Shown here piece by piece: positions 33,396 to 42,707 of a stretch of 64,000 nt of DNA. The stretch lies in NCBI GenBank assembly GCA_965204685.1, contig OZ242004.1, positions 1,674,001 through 1,738,000 on the forward strand. The letters are read 5' to 3'. The notes beneath the pieces are model-generated. The model saw only the letters and a program-made list of their open reading frames with translations. It was not told the DNA's origin and did not search any database. Numbering within the stretch: the first letter of the stretch is position 1; every line of letters begins with the position of its first letter. A program made the translations under genes and the position numbers. The DNA comes from Bin87 sp965204685. Lineage in GTDB: Bacteria > Chloroflexota > Dehalococcoidia > Lucifugimonadales > UBA3495.

Positions 33396-34661
33396 ATGTC
33401 TCAGCCCGCGCAATCCCATGACCGTCTCGCTTTCACATTGGACGAGGGCATCTCGCTGTACGTGCACGTGCCCTTCTGCCTCAGCAAGTGTCCGTACTGC
33501 GACTTCAACACCTACCAGGGCATCGAATCCCAGTTCGACGACTTCCTGACCGCCGTCATCCAGGAGATAACGGCGTGGTCCGTAGCCCTGGGGCGCCCGA
33601 CCGTGAACACCGTCTTCCTCGGCGGTGGCACCCCGTCCTACCTGCCCGACGGCGATGTGGCCCGCATCCTGGATGTCATCGCCGGCAGCTACGGAGTCCG
33701 CGCCGACGCCGAGATAACCGCCGAGTGCAATCCCAACGACCTAACGTCCGAGAAGTGCGCCGAACTCCGCGCCTCCGGCATCAACCGGGTGAGCATCGGC
33801 GTGCAGAGCATGGACAACGGCCTGCTGGCCATGCTGGGCCGCCGCCACGACGCCGACGAGGCCGCCCGGGCCCTGGAGCGCTGCCGTCGCGCCGGTTTCG
33901 ACAACGTCAACCTTGACCTGATGTACGGCCTGCCGCAGCAGTCACTGGAGCAGTGGCGGGAGACCGTGGCGCAGGTCGTCGCGCTGGCGCCGGAGCACCT
34001 GTCCCTCTACTCGCTGACCCTGGAGGAGGGCACTCCCCTGCGCCGCTGGGTACAGCAGGGCCGCCTGCCCGAACCGGACCCGGACCTGGCCGCCGACATG
34101 TACGACCACGCCCGCGCCGCCCTGGCTTCCGCCGGCTACCACCACTACGAGATCAGCAACTGGACGCTGCCCGGTCTGGAGTCGGAGCACAACCTGGCCT
34201 ACTGGCGCAACCTGCAGTGGGTGGGCGTCGGCCCGGGCGCCCACTCGTCCCTGCGCGTGGGCGAGGTCGGGTCCGCCTGCCGCTTTTGGACCGTGCGCTC
34301 GCCCCGCGAGTATGCGCGCCTGGCCCGGGAGTGGGGTGGCGGAGCTGCTGATGCCGGCGCATGGCCGGCGGTGTCGGCCGACCGGATCGCGGCCATCCCG
34401 ACGGTTGACGGCTCGGAGGTATCCGACGAAGCGACCACCGCGGCCGAGACCATGTTCCTCGGCCTGCGCCTGCTGGACGGCATGGACATCGCCGCCGCCT
34501 CCGAGCGCATCGGCATCGACCTGCCCGCCCGCTACCAACGAGAACTTGCCGAACTCACGGAGGATGGGCTGCTGGTGTGGGAAGGGGACGCTCGGCTGCG
34601 ACTGGCGGAGGATGCTTACCTGGTAGCCAACCAGGTGTTCACGCGGTTCTTGGCAGAGTAA
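33396..34661 (+). CDS. hemW: HemW-like radical SAM protein (coproporphyrinogen oxidase homologue)
   Basis: The 421-aa protein has the radical SAM cysteines in VHVPFCLSKCPYCDF near residues 20-34. FLGGGTPSYLP near 74, AECNPNDL near 107, GVQSMDNGLLAMLGR near 131 and a C-terminal HemN-like domain follow. HemW inserts or carries haem; true HemN would have a different N-terminus and cysteine spacing. The ATG at 33396 has AGGAT upstream. The next gene begins seven bases after the stop. Confidence 0.88.
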   Translation: MSQPAQSHDRLAFTLDEGISLYVHVPFCLSKCPYCDFNTYQGIESQFDDFLTAVIQEITAWSVALGRPTVNTVFLGGGTPSYLPDGDVARILDVIAGSYGVRADAEITAECNPNDLTSEKCAELRASGINRVSIGVQSMDNGLLAMLGRRHDADEAARALERCRRAGFDNVNLDLMYGLPQQSLEQWRETVAQVVALAPEHLSLYSLTLEEGTPLRRWVQQGRLPEPDPDLAADMYDHARAALASAGYHHYEISNWTLPGLESEHNLAYWRNLQWVGVGPGAHSSLRVGEVGSACRFWTVRSPREYARLAREWGGGAADAGAWPAVSADRIAAIPTVDGSEVSDEATTAAETMFLGLRLLDGMDIAAASERIGIDLPARYQRELAELTEDGLLVWEGDARLRLAEDAYLVANQVFTRFLAE

Positions 34662-34667
34662 CCCGCC

Positions 34668-34955
34668 ATGTGGGATACAATCTCAAAATTGGTGGGGCTG
34701 ATTCCCGCGCTGATTAGAGAACTGCCAGTTGGTCAGCGTCGCGTTGGCGTTTTCGGGGTACTCAGCGCGGTTCTGGCCATCATAGTATGTGGGCTTATAG
34801 CCTGGCGGTTGCGGGGAGGCGTACCGGAGACAGCGATGACCGCTTCCCTGGCCATCGTGCCTGACGTCAAGATGATAGTGTTTGGAGCGGTCGCGATTAC
34901 GGTTGTTCTGGCCTGGTTGGTGGTGCTGTTGTACTCGCTTTACCGGAATCATTGA
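34668..34955 (+). CDS. Small membrane protein with two helices
   Basis: The 95-aa product has two hydrophobic helices (about residues 26-46 and 66-90) and short polar ends. I do not recognise it. It starts seven bases after hemW and so is probably cotranscribed. Its last 59 bases overlap the 3' end of the convergent gene at 34897. Confidence 0.6.
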   Translation: MWDTISKLVGLIPALIRELPVGQRRVGVFGVLSAVLAIIVCGLIAWRLRGGVPETAMTASLAIVPDVKMIVFGAVAITVVLAWLVVLLYSLYRNH

Positions 34956-35232
34956 ACCACCGCTTGATTGTGCTAACCAGCATTATCGCGGCTACGATTG
35001 TCCAGCCGATTCCGGTCAGGGTCACGACGCTGGCGCCAATCAGAATAGCCATGTCGCTGGGAGTCAAGAACACGCCAAAAATCACTATCAGCAGGCCGGT
35101 TACGGCGATGCCGGCAAGGATGAAACTGGCAGTTCCCAGCCGGTCATCATAAGGTGTGTAGGACACCGCAGGTTCGCCGGACGGTGTGCCTCCGACTCTA
35201 ATTTCCTCGCCTGGTGTAGTGGGCGTAGCCAT
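34897..35232 (-). CDS. Small membrane protein with two helices, convergent overlap
   Basis: The 111-aa product starts at 35232 with GGCAGGAAA upstream. It has a polar Thr/Pro/Gly-rich N-terminus, two hydrophobic helices (about residues 36-56 and 64-86) and a Lys/Pro-rich tail. The 3' ends of this gene and the one at 34668 overlap on opposite strands. Function unknown. Confidence 0.6.
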   Translation of the reverse strand: MATPTTPGEEIRVGGTPSGEPAVSYTPYDDRLGTASFILAGIAVTGLLIVIFGVFLTPSDMAILIGASVVTLTGIGWTIVAAIMLVSTIKRWFNDSGKASTTAPPTRPEQP

Positions 35233-35390
35233 TTTCCTGCCTTCTGTCCTAATCTTACCACCTGGCAAAACCGGCCCACAAACGTGCAATCCGGCCCGCC
35301 CCGACGCCCTATGCTAAACTGCCGGCAACGGTCGCCTGTGGCGACAATCCTTACTGCATTCAACTCGAACTACACTGCGGAGGATCAACC

Positions 35391-36635
35391 ATGGCGGTAC
35401 AGCCCTACACCATCAATGTGCCCGACGACGTGCTGGAAGACCTCCGGCACCGGCTGAACCATGTGCGCTGGCCCGACGAAATTCCCGGCGCCGAATGGGA
35501 CTACGGCTCTAACCTGGATTACATCAAGGAGTTGGTGGCCTATTGGCAGGACGGCTTCGACTGGCGCAAGGCCGAGGCCGGCCTCAACGCCTTCGCCAAC
35601 TTCTACACCACCATCGAGGGCCAGGGCATCCACTTCATCCACGAGAAGGGCAAGGGTCCCAATCCCATGCCCATCATCGTCACCCACGGCTGGCCCGGCT
35701 CCATCTACGAGATGCACAAGATCATCCCGTTGCTCACCGACCCGGCCAGCCACGGCGGCGATGCGGCCGACTCCTTTGACGTAGTCGTCCCTTCCATGCC
35801 CGGCTACGGCTTCAGCGCCCAGACCCGGGATCGCGGCGTGAACACCCGCCGCATCGCCGAGCTTTGGGACATCCTCATGGCCGACGAGCTGGGCTACCAG
35901 CGCTACGCCGCCCAGGGAGGCGACTGGGGCGCCGGCGTCACGGCTCGCCTGGGTTTCCATCATGCCAACCACGTGCTGGGCATCCACACCACTTCTGTAA
36001 CCCAGGCCATTCCCTACCAGGGCGCGAGCCTGGAGGGCCTGAGCATGCGGGAGCGGCTGGAGCAGGTCATCGGCACTCCGCAGGGCGGGTACCGCCGCGA
36101 CTTCGCCGCTGGCCTGTCCGACGACGAGTTGGCCATGATCGATCAGCGGGTCTCCTGGCAGGCGGCCGAGGGCGGCTATGCTCACATCCAGGGCACCAAG
36201 CCCCAGACCCTGGCCTACGGCCTCAACGACTCCCCCGTCGGCCTCTGCGCCTGGATCGTCGAGAAGTACCGCACCTGGAGCGACCTGACTTTGGAAGACG
36301 GGAGCTTGGGCGACGTGGAGAGCGTGTACACCAAGGACGACCTGCTCACCACCGTAATGATCTACTGGGTCACCCAGACCATCAACTCCAGCACCCGCCT
36401 GTACTACGAGAACAGCCGCACGCCCTGGTACTTCGGCCCCGACGACCAGATCGGCGTGCCCTGCGCCATCGCCGTGTTCCCCAAGGAACTGTCCACGCCG
36501 CCGCGCTCCTGGGCCGAGCGCACCTACAACGTGCAGCGCTGGACCGAGATGGACAGCGGCGGCCACTTCGCCGCCCTGGAGAAGCCGGCCGAACTGGTGA
36601 ACGACATGCGCGAGTTCTTCAGGGGACTGCGGTAG
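35391..36635 (+). CDS. Epoxide hydrolase (alpha/beta hydrolase with EHN domain)
   Basis: The 414-aa protein has the N-terminal EHN domain (LRHRLNHVRWPDE near residue 18). THGWPGSIYEMHKIIPLL near 99 is the oxyanion region. The nucleophile Asp is in QGGDWGAGVTARLG near 180, and the catalytic His is in MDSGGHFAALEKP near 389. It opens epoxides to diols, resembling microsomal and juvenile-hormone-type hydrolases. A GCGGAGGATCAACC site precedes the ATG. Confidence 0.92.
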   Translation: MAVQPYTINVPDDVLEDLRHRLNHVRWPDEIPGAEWDYGSNLDYIKELVAYWQDGFDWRKAEAGLNAFANFYTTIEGQGIHFIHEKGKGPNPMPIIVTHGWPGSIYEMHKIIPLLTDPASHGGDAADSFDVVVPSMPGYGFSAQTRDRGVNTRRIAELWDILMADELGYQRYAAQGGDWGAGVTARLGFHHANHVLGIHTTSVTQAIPYQGASLEGLSMRERLEQVIGTPQGGYRRDFAAGLSDDELAMIDQRVSWQAAEGGYAHIQGTKPQTLAYGLNDSPVGLCAWIVEKYRTWSDLTLEDGSLGDVESVYTKDDLLTTVMIYWVTQTINSSTRLYYENSRTPWYFGPDDQIGVPCAIAVFPKELSTPPRSWAERTYNVQRWTEMDSGGHFAALEKPAELVNDMREFFRGLR

Positions 36636-36647
36636 AGAGAAAAAGCC

Positions 36648-37172
36648 ATGGATGATACGCAAATAATACAGTGGACCATCATCGGCTCCGCGGTGGCCAT
36701 TGTCCTGGTGATGATAGGACTCGGCGGCATTGGAGTCTGGGTTCTGAAAACTGCCATGAACTCGGTGAGGTTCGAACTCAAAGGTGACATCGCCGAGTTG
36801 AAGACGGAACTGAAAGGTGACATCGCCGAGCTGAGGACGGAACTGAAAGGTGACATCGCCGAGCTGAGGACGGAACTGAAAGGTGACATCGCCGAGCTGA
36901 GGACGGAACTGAAAGGCGACATCGCCGGGTTGAGGACGGAACTGAAAGGCGACATCGCCGATGCCAAGGCAGAATCAAAAGCGGACATAGCGAGTTTGAA
37001 GCTTGATGTTCAGTCCAACCGTGCCGAAATTATCGCCAATCGTAGGCTGATCGCTCGCTTTGCTCTCCATCGCCACGGGGACGACGGTCTGCCGGTAGCC
37101 CCCCTGACCGACTCTCTCGACCCGCCAGAAGGAACTGCCGGCGGTAACAATGGTGAAGGCAACGGCGACTAG
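36648..37172 (+). CDS. Membrane-anchored protein with an 11-residue repeat coiled coil
   Basis: The 174-aa protein has one N-terminal membrane helix (about residues 7-32), then about six copies of an 11-residue unit ELKGDIAELRT, then a less regular helix and a polar tail. An 11-residue period fits a hendecad, slightly right-handed coiled coil. It begins 12 bases after the epoxide hydrolase gene. Similar single-helix plus coiled-coil genes are at 10260, 48059 and 48452. Role unknown. Confidence 0.7.
   Translation: MDDTQIIQWTIIGSAVAIVLVMIGLGGIGVWVLKTAMNSVRFELKGDIAELKTELKGDIAELRTELKGDIAELRTELKGDIAELRTELKGDIAGLRTELKGDIADAKAESKADIASLKLDVQSNRAEIIANRRLIARFALHRHGDDGLPVAPLTDSLDPPEGTAGGNNGEGNGD
36774..36971 (+). 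repeat. Tandem 33-bp coding repeat, about six units
   Basis: Units GAACTGAAAGGTGACATCGC plus 13 further bases repeat six times. Three central units are identical; outer ones differ by a few bases. This points to recent expansion by slippage and makes copy number likely to vary between strains. Confidence 0.92.
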
Positions 37173-37266
37173 GCTGACATCCCTCCCGAAACCCGCTACC
37201 ATATCCGCAAATGAAACTCGAACCCAGGCCGGCTCACCGGTCCGCCACCAAGGAGGAACCCTTTAC

Positions 37267-38454
37267 ATGATTACCAAGTTTGGCAGCCTTTGGGCCGGCA
37301 ACGTCGACATGGACAACCCCGGCTACCAGGGCACCCCCGCCAACGACCGCTGGCTCTCCGATGAGGAACTGGCCGGCGGCGCCATCGAGAAGGCGGAGCA
37401 GATCGCCATCGCCATGGATCGCCTCGGCTACGACACCTTCTGGGCCGCCGAGCACCACTTCCAGCGTGAGGGCTACGAGTGCATCCCCAACCTGCTGATG
37501 CTCTGGGTGCACCTGGCCCACCTCACCGAGAAGCTCCGGTTCGGCTGCGGCTTCAACATCAACCCGATGTGGAATCCCCTGCGCCTGGCCGAGGACTACG
37601 CCACCGCGGACTGGCTCACCGACGGCCGCGTGCGCTTCGGCGTGGGCCGCGGCTACCACACCCGCGAGGTTGAGGTGTTTGGCTCTCCCATCATGGACCA
37701 GAACGCCAACCGCGAGCTCTTCGAGGAGCAGGTCGAGGTGATGTGGAAGGCGTTCAACCAGCGCAGCTTCTCCCATCACGGCAAGCACTACGACATTCCA
37801 CCCAACGTGCCCTACCGCGGCTACGATCTGGAAGAGATCACCCTGGTCCCCCGGCCCAAGTACGAGGTCGAGTGGTGGCAGCCCGTGGTGTCCGCCAGCG
37901 ACCGGGCCATCAACTTCATGGCTCGCTGGGGCATCAAGGGCATCATCGGCGGCGGCGCGGCCACCGGCGGCGCCAGCGACGACGTGATCCACCGCTGGCA
38001 GGCCATCCACGCCGAGCACGGCAAGGACTACAAGCTGGGTGAGGGCCTCGCCGTCGGCTACTCCGTCCAGATCGCCAACTCCGAGAAGGAGGCGATGGAC
38101 CAGGCCCGCCTGTGGATGGAAGAGCGCGTCAAGATGTTCGGCCCCCTCGGCTTCATCGCCGGCCTGACCCAGGAACAACTGGACGCCCTCAACGCCTTCG
38201 GCCGCCCGGTTCCCCAGGGCCTGAAGATGCCCACCATCGAAGAGTCAGTTGCTGCCGGCCAGTACCTCGTCGGCCCGCCCGACCGCATCACCGAGCAGTT
38301 GATGGAGATCCAGGAAAAGTATCCCGGCCTGGAAGAGGTCAACATCGGCATCACCAACATGGGCATGCCCACCTCGGCCTCCATGGAACAGCTGGAATGG
38401 TTCGCCAGCGACGTCATGCCCCACTTCAACACCAAGCAGGGCGCGGACAACTAG
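37267..38454 (+). CDS. LLM class flavin-dependent oxidoreductase
   Basis: The 395-aa protein has the bacterial luciferase-like TIM barrel. AEHHFQREGYECIPNLLML near residues 61-79 and LAEDYATADWLTDGRVRFGVGRGYHTREVEVFG near 104-136 mark it. GPPDRITEQLMEIQEKY is near 338. It would use reduced flavin for monooxygenation or hydride transfer; the substrate is unknown. AAGGAGG upstream fixes the ATG at 37267. This family is greatly expanded in SAR202-type Chloroflexota. Confidence 0.9.
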   Translation: MITKFGSLWAGNVDMDNPGYQGTPANDRWLSDEELAGGAIEKAEQIAIAMDRLGYDTFWAAEHHFQREGYECIPNLLMLWVHLAHLTEKLRFGCGFNINPMWNPLRLAEDYATADWLTDGRVRFGVGRGYHTREVEVFGSPIMDQNANRELFEEQVEVMWKAFNQRSFSHHGKHYDIPPNVPYRGYDLEEITLVPRPKYEVEWWQPVVSASDRAINFMARWGIKGIIGGGAATGGASDDVIHRWQAIHAEHGKDYKLGEGLAVGYSVQIANSEKEAMDQARLWMEERVKMFGPLGFIAGLTQEQLDALNAFGRPVPQGLKMPTIEESVAAGQYLVGPPDRITEQLMEIQEKYPGLEEVNIGITNMGMPTSASMEQLEWFASDVMPHFNTKQGADN

Positions 38455-38531
38455 AGGCTTCCCTACCCAAAGCAATCTCCGGCTGCCCGCTCCCGCCGGG
38501 CGCTGCCCCATGCAATTGGCGGGATGTTACG

Positions 38532-38924
38532 ATGGCCTTGTTCAGACGGGCAGTCGGAGAATACTGGATTGCTTACTATCTATTCTATGTCGCAATCGCA
38601 GTCTTGGGATGGTGGTTGAACTGGACCCGGCTGCAATGGGGCCAACTGCTGCGCGAAGATCAGGTCTATCTGCTGGCCGCTATCTTTGGTGCGGCGGCGG
38701 GCATCGCGCTGCTGGCGGCGATTATTCTGGAGGTGACGGGTCGAATGGTATTGCTGATTCCCAAAGCGTGGAACCGGGCGAAAAGCGAAGGGCGCGCAGA
38801 ACAGCGCAAACGTACTGACGAGGCGTACAAGCGGTTCGGCATTGAGGTGGACGGCGTTCTCACTCTACCCCGCACGCCAGAGGTTGAGCGTTTCCTGGCC
38901 GGGGAACCCAGCGAAGGTTCCTGA
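38532..38924 (+). CDS. Hypothetical membrane protein, 130 aa
   Basis: The 130-aa product has two hydrophobic helices (about residues 12-28 and 47-67) and a basic C-terminal half with a short helix (AEQRKRTDEAYKRFG). I do not recognise a family. No strong ribosome-binding site precedes the ATG at 38532. It follows the LLM gene by 77 bases on the same strand. Confidence 0.55.
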   Translation: MALFRRAVGEYWIAYYLFYVAIAVLGWWLNWTRLQWGQLLREDQVYLLAAIFGAAAGIALLAAIILEVTGRMVLLIPKAWNRAKSEGRAEQRKRTDEAYKRFGIEVDGVLTLPRTPEVERFLAGEPSEGS

Positions 38925-39153
38925 CGTGTCTGGAGGACCGTACGAGCCTAATGCTGTTCCGTTGCCGGGATTTTGTCCGTTTTTCTAAAATTTTCGCGGT
39001 GTGGCGCCAGAGATTGTCCAAGTCGTGCTAAATTGCGGCCTGTGCCCCGATTGCCGTTTGGAAATTGATGACGGCAGGTCATTGCAGTCCCGACGCCGAA
39101 CCGATTAAAGTTAGACTGCGTTTAGCGCCAGCTTTAGACTTGGAGTTGACCTG

Positions 39154-39771
39154 ATGGCAACGATGGTTCCGGCCGCCATACCCGAAGCCCCCGAAGCCGA
39201 CCAGGCGGTGTTCAACCTGTTGCGCGACGACCCTGCCACCCACGGCTGGGTTATATTCTATGGTGTCAAAGTCACTGCCGACGACCAGCGAGAGCGGAAG
39301 ATTGATTTCCTGACCCTCGTGCCTGATTCGGCCATCCTGTGCATGGATGTACGGGGCGGCGGCTATGAAGTCAAGCAGGGTCAGTGGTACGCGCTGGGCT
39401 CCCGGGAAATAGTTGACCGTCCGGGCCGCCAGGTGGCGAAGGCCATGTACGGCCTAGATGATCAGCTGCGCGACCATTTTGAGCGCCGGGGTGCCGACGC
39501 TGAACTGCCGATGGATTGCGTGATACTGTTCACCGACACCACCTGGCCGCCCCACTTGCGCCCACTGGCTCACCCCACTGTGGGCCTTCCCGATCTGGAG
39601 CTCCGGTTCCAACAGTCTCTGGGAGAACGGCTGTCCGACATTGCGAAGGAGACACGGGAAGAGTTTCCGGACAGCGTTCATCTGGACTCCCGCGTTATCG
39701 AGGACATCAAGGATTACTTGCTGACAGAACTACCGGGGCAATTGACCGGTGGCGCTTTGCCAGTAGCGTAG
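39154..39771 (+). CDS. NERD-like nuclease domain protein, partner of a NERD-helicase
   Basis: The 205-aa protein is a NERD-type (nuclease-related) domain: VFNLLRDDPATHGWVIFYG, then KIDFLTLVPDSAILCMDVRGG near residues 50-70, then VAKAMYGLDDQL. In typical NERD proteins the last strand carries E-x-K; here it is D-V-R, a weakened but acidic-basic pair. It aligns along its whole length with the N-terminal part of the next protein. GGAG lies before the ATG. The gap to the next gene is 27 bases, so the two form a cassette. Confidence 0.75.
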   Translation: MATMVPAAIPEAPEADQAVFNLLRDDPATHGWVIFYGVKVTADDQRERKIDFLTLVPDSAILCMDVRGGGYEVKQGQWYALGSREIVDRPGRQVAKAMYGLDDQLRDHFERRGADAELPMDCVILFTDTTWPPHLRPLAHPTVGLPDLELRFQQSLGERLSDIAKETREEFPDSVHLDSRVIEDIKDYLLTELPGQLTGGALPVA

Positions 39772-39798
39772 CGCGGGCATTGTTGAGGCGGCAGCGCC

Positions 39799-41643
39799 AT
39801 GGCAACGATGATACCGTCTATCCTTCCCGATGGCGTTCCCGATTCGGAACGGCTGGTTTTTCGGCTTTTGAGTGAAGACCCGGCCACCGATGGCTGGGTT
39901 GTGTTCCACTCGCTCGAACCGGACACGCGATATACACCGGGCCAACGGCCGCGGCGCCAGCCGGAAATTGACTTCTTCATTCTGATCCCCGGCCTCGCAG
40001 CTTTGTGCGTCGGCGCCAAAGGCGGCCGGTTCGAAATACGCGGTGGTGATTGGTATTTGGGCCATTCGGACCGTCCCAGCGAATCTCCGATCCACCAGGC
40101 GGAAACCGCAATGTATATGGCGCTCAACGAACTGGACGACCGGGTTGGCAGGGTAAAGGCATGGGGTGACGCCAAGCTGCCGATGGAATGTGTCGTCATA
40201 TTCAGTGATGTCAATTGGCCGGCAGACGAGCGCCCTCCGGAACGCCCGGTAATCGGATTGCCGGAGCTCTTGGAGCAAGATCGGACTACGCTTGCGGGAA
40301 GATTGCTGGAAATTGCGGGACGGACTCGTAGAGAGATACCGGAATCTAATCGGTTGAATCTCGATGCACAAGCGGTTCATTCAATTGTTGAATATCTGAC
40401 GCCGGATATGGTTCTGGAGTTTGTCGCAGCTGCGCGGCCAATTCCTTATCGCCATGCTGAAGACCGTATCTTCCGGCTCACGGAAGAGCAATACGGTGCG
40501 TTGGAGATCGTCAACGAAAACGAGCGGTGTTTGTTTACAGGCGGAGCGGGCACCGGCAAGACGATGCTGGCGTTGCAATTGGCGAAACGTCGGACCGCTG
40601 CCGGTGAGCGGGTGGCGCTGCTTTGCTACAATCGCATTCTGGGCGATTGGCTGTTTGGGCAATCCATTCGAGACTTCAGGCTGGGCAGTCTTGCCGGCAG
40701 TTTCTGGTACCACTTCTCATACTACGTTGTTCAACAGGATCCCGTTTTGTGGCGTCAATTCTCAAATGAAATGGACAACGCAGCCAACGCGGACGAGCAG
40801 TACGAAAGGATTTGCCCCGAGTACACCAGGGACGTTTTGTTGAACATGGGTGTGCCTATGTTTGACTATCTGATAGTTGATGAGTTGCAGGATATATGCA
40901 CTGATCCTTATCTGGAAATTATGGACCTGGCATTGCGCGACGGCCTGGCCGGTGGCCGCTGGGCGATGTTCGCCGACTTTAAACAGTGGACGGGAGAACG
41001 CAACCCTAACTCAGCCCCCGGCAACCTGGACGCCAAACTTGGCGGCGCTCCCTACGCTACCAGGAACCTGGATATCAATTGCCGCAATACGCAACCCATA
41101 TCGGAAGACTCGGCCAGGCTCATTGGCCCGGACGCTCCGAAAACCGGCATTCCCCCGGTCAGAGGTCCGCAGCCTGACTACCGCTTTTGGCGTGAAGAAA
41201 CCGAACTGCGCACCATGCTTGACCGGGAGATTGACGACCTGGTGCGACTGCAAGGAGAGCGCCCCAGCGACATCGTTGTGCTGGGCACCGGAACTCGGGG
41301 CGCCCGCGCCGAGTTATCCGGCTTGGACTTGTGCGACGGCACATACGGCGGTTACCCGATGTACGACTGCCCCGGCATCTATTGGCCGGCCAGCAGAGAA
41401 TGCGATCAGCGTCCCTGCTGCCAAACTTCTACCGACGCGGACGACTATCTGAAATTTCGCACCGTGCGGCGTTTCAAAGGAATGGAAAGTAAGATCGTCA
41501 TTCTTATTGTTGAGAGGCTGAACCAGCAAGTCGACATTGCCACCGCATACATTGGGTTGACTCGAGCTAGAGTGAGGCTGGTTGTGCTGGCCCACGAGTC
41601 AACTAGGCGCCATCTGTCGGAACTGATAAGTCGCCCAATTTAG
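39799..41643 (+). CDS. NERD domain plus UvrD-like SF1 helicase
   Basis: The 614-aa protein joins a NERD-like domain (residues 1-180) to a superfamily 1 helicase. In the NERD part EIDFFILIPGLAALCVGAKGG has Gly where the catalytic Glu is expected. Helicase motifs are GGAGTGKTMLALQLAK near 248, LIVDELQDI near 357, INCRNTQP near 431, RRFKGMESKIVIL near 557 and YIGLTRARVRLVVL near 584. Similar fusions occur in anti-phage systems such as Nhi. Cysteine-containing DCPGIYWP and CDQRPCC near 520-540 are an odd insert. Confidence 0.8.
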   Translation: MATMIPSILPDGVPDSERLVFRLLSEDPATDGWVVFHSLEPDTRYTPGQRPRRQPEIDFFILIPGLAALCVGAKGGRFEIRGGDWYLGHSDRPSESPIHQAETAMYMALNELDDRVGRVKAWGDAKLPMECVVIFSDVNWPADERPPERPVIGLPELLEQDRTTLAGRLLEIAGRTRREIPESNRLNLDAQAVHSIVEYLTPDMVLEFVAAARPIPYRHAEDRIFRLTEEQYGALEIVNENERCLFTGGAGTGKTMLALQLAKRRTAAGERVALLCYNRILGDWLFGQSIRDFRLGSLAGSFWYHFSYYVVQQDPVLWRQFSNEMDNAANADEQYERICPEYTRDVLLNMGVPMFDYLIVDELQDICTDPYLEIMDLALRDGLAGGRWAMFADFKQWTGERNPNSAPGNLDAKLGGAPYATRNLDINCRNTQPISEDSARLIGPDAPKTGIPPVRGPQPDYRFWREETELRTMLDREIDDLVRLQGERPSDIVVLGTGTRGARAELSGLDLCDGTYGGYPMYDCPGIYWPASRECDQRPCCQTSTDADDYLKFRTVRRFKGMESKIVILIVERLNQQVDIATAYIGLTRARVRLVVLAHESTRRHLSELISRPI

Positions 41644-41657
41644 CGGAGGAGCCGGTA

Positions 41658-42679
41658 TTGTCTTGCTCTCCGCAACACCAATTCCCCACCGCCGTCGTCG
41701 GCGCCACTACCTGGGGCACCACCCTTGCCGTGCTGGCGGCGCGCGGTGGAGCGCAGGTGCGTCTCCTTTGCCGCACTGACGCAGAGGCGAAGGCGCTGCG
41801 CCGCGCCGGCGAGCACGCCCGTCGTCTGCCCGGTGTGCCGTTCCCCGACACCTTGTCCGTCGAGCATGACCCCGCGTCAGCCCTGAGCGATACCAGCCTA
41901 GCGATTGTCGCGGTGCCGTCCGACAGTTTCCGGCAGAGCCTGCGGCGCATTGCTCCTCACGTCCCCGCAGACGCCGTGGTCCTCAGCGCTACTAAGGGAT
42001 TGGAACTGCCGCCGGTCTGCGCATGAGTGAAGTTTTGAGGCAGGAAATGCCCGGCCATCCACCCGGACGGTTTGCCGTCCTGTCCGGCCCCAATCTGGCC
42101 GGCGAAGTCATCGCCGGCAAACCGGCCGTGACCGTGGTGGCAGCCTCAGAGGAAGAATCGCGCAGTCTCGTCCAGGATGCCCTGATGTCGCCGGCCTTTC
42201 GCGTCTACACCAGTGACGACGTGGTGGGTGTGGAGATGGGCGGGTCGCTGAAGAACATCATCGCGCTGGCCGCCGGCATCGCCGACGGCATGGAGGTGGG
42301 CGACAACGCCAAGGCCGCCCTGGTGACCCGCGGCCTGAACGAGATCGGACGCCTGGGCATCGCCGCCGGCGCACAACTCATGACCTTTGCCGGCCTGGCC
42401 GGCCTGGGCGACGTGATGGCGACGTGCAGTAGCCCGCTGAGTCGCAACCGCCGCGTCGGCGAGGAACTGGCCCGTGGCCGTCAGCTCCCCGACATCCTGG
42501 CCGACATGGGCGCCGTGGCCGAGGGCGTCAACACCACCGTGGCCGCGCTGGAAATCGCCGAGCGCCTGGACGTGGACATGCCCATCACCCGCCTGATGTC
42601 GCAAGTCCTCTTTGAGGGCCTCCCCGCCGCCGATTGCATACCCGTCCTGATGGAACGCCCGCCCCGCTCGGAGTGGTAG
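41658..42679 (+). pseudogene. gpsA: Glycerol-3-phosphate dehydrogenase, split by a one-base frameshift
   Basis: Two frames make one GpsA. The first (41658-42026, TTG start with GGAGGAG upstream, 122 aa) holds the Rossmann part AVVGATTWGTTLAVLAAR and ends LSATKGLELPPVCA. The second (42023-42679, 218 aa) continues MSEVLRQEMPG with SGPNLAGEV and EMGGSLKNIIALAAGIADG. Adding one G in the GG at 42014-42015 restores LPPGLRMSEVL. The two frames overlap as ATGA, so a split two-chain enzyme is conceivable. An assembly error or true loss are alternatives. The product would feed phospholipid synthesis. Confidence 0.88.
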
Positions 42680-42707
42680 CCGCGGCGCGAGCGGTCACAA
42701 GTTAACG

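Noticed and set aside
36774..36971. CRISPR-like array
   Set aside because: The 33-bp units are contiguous with no spacers and are read in frame as an 11-residue protein repeat.
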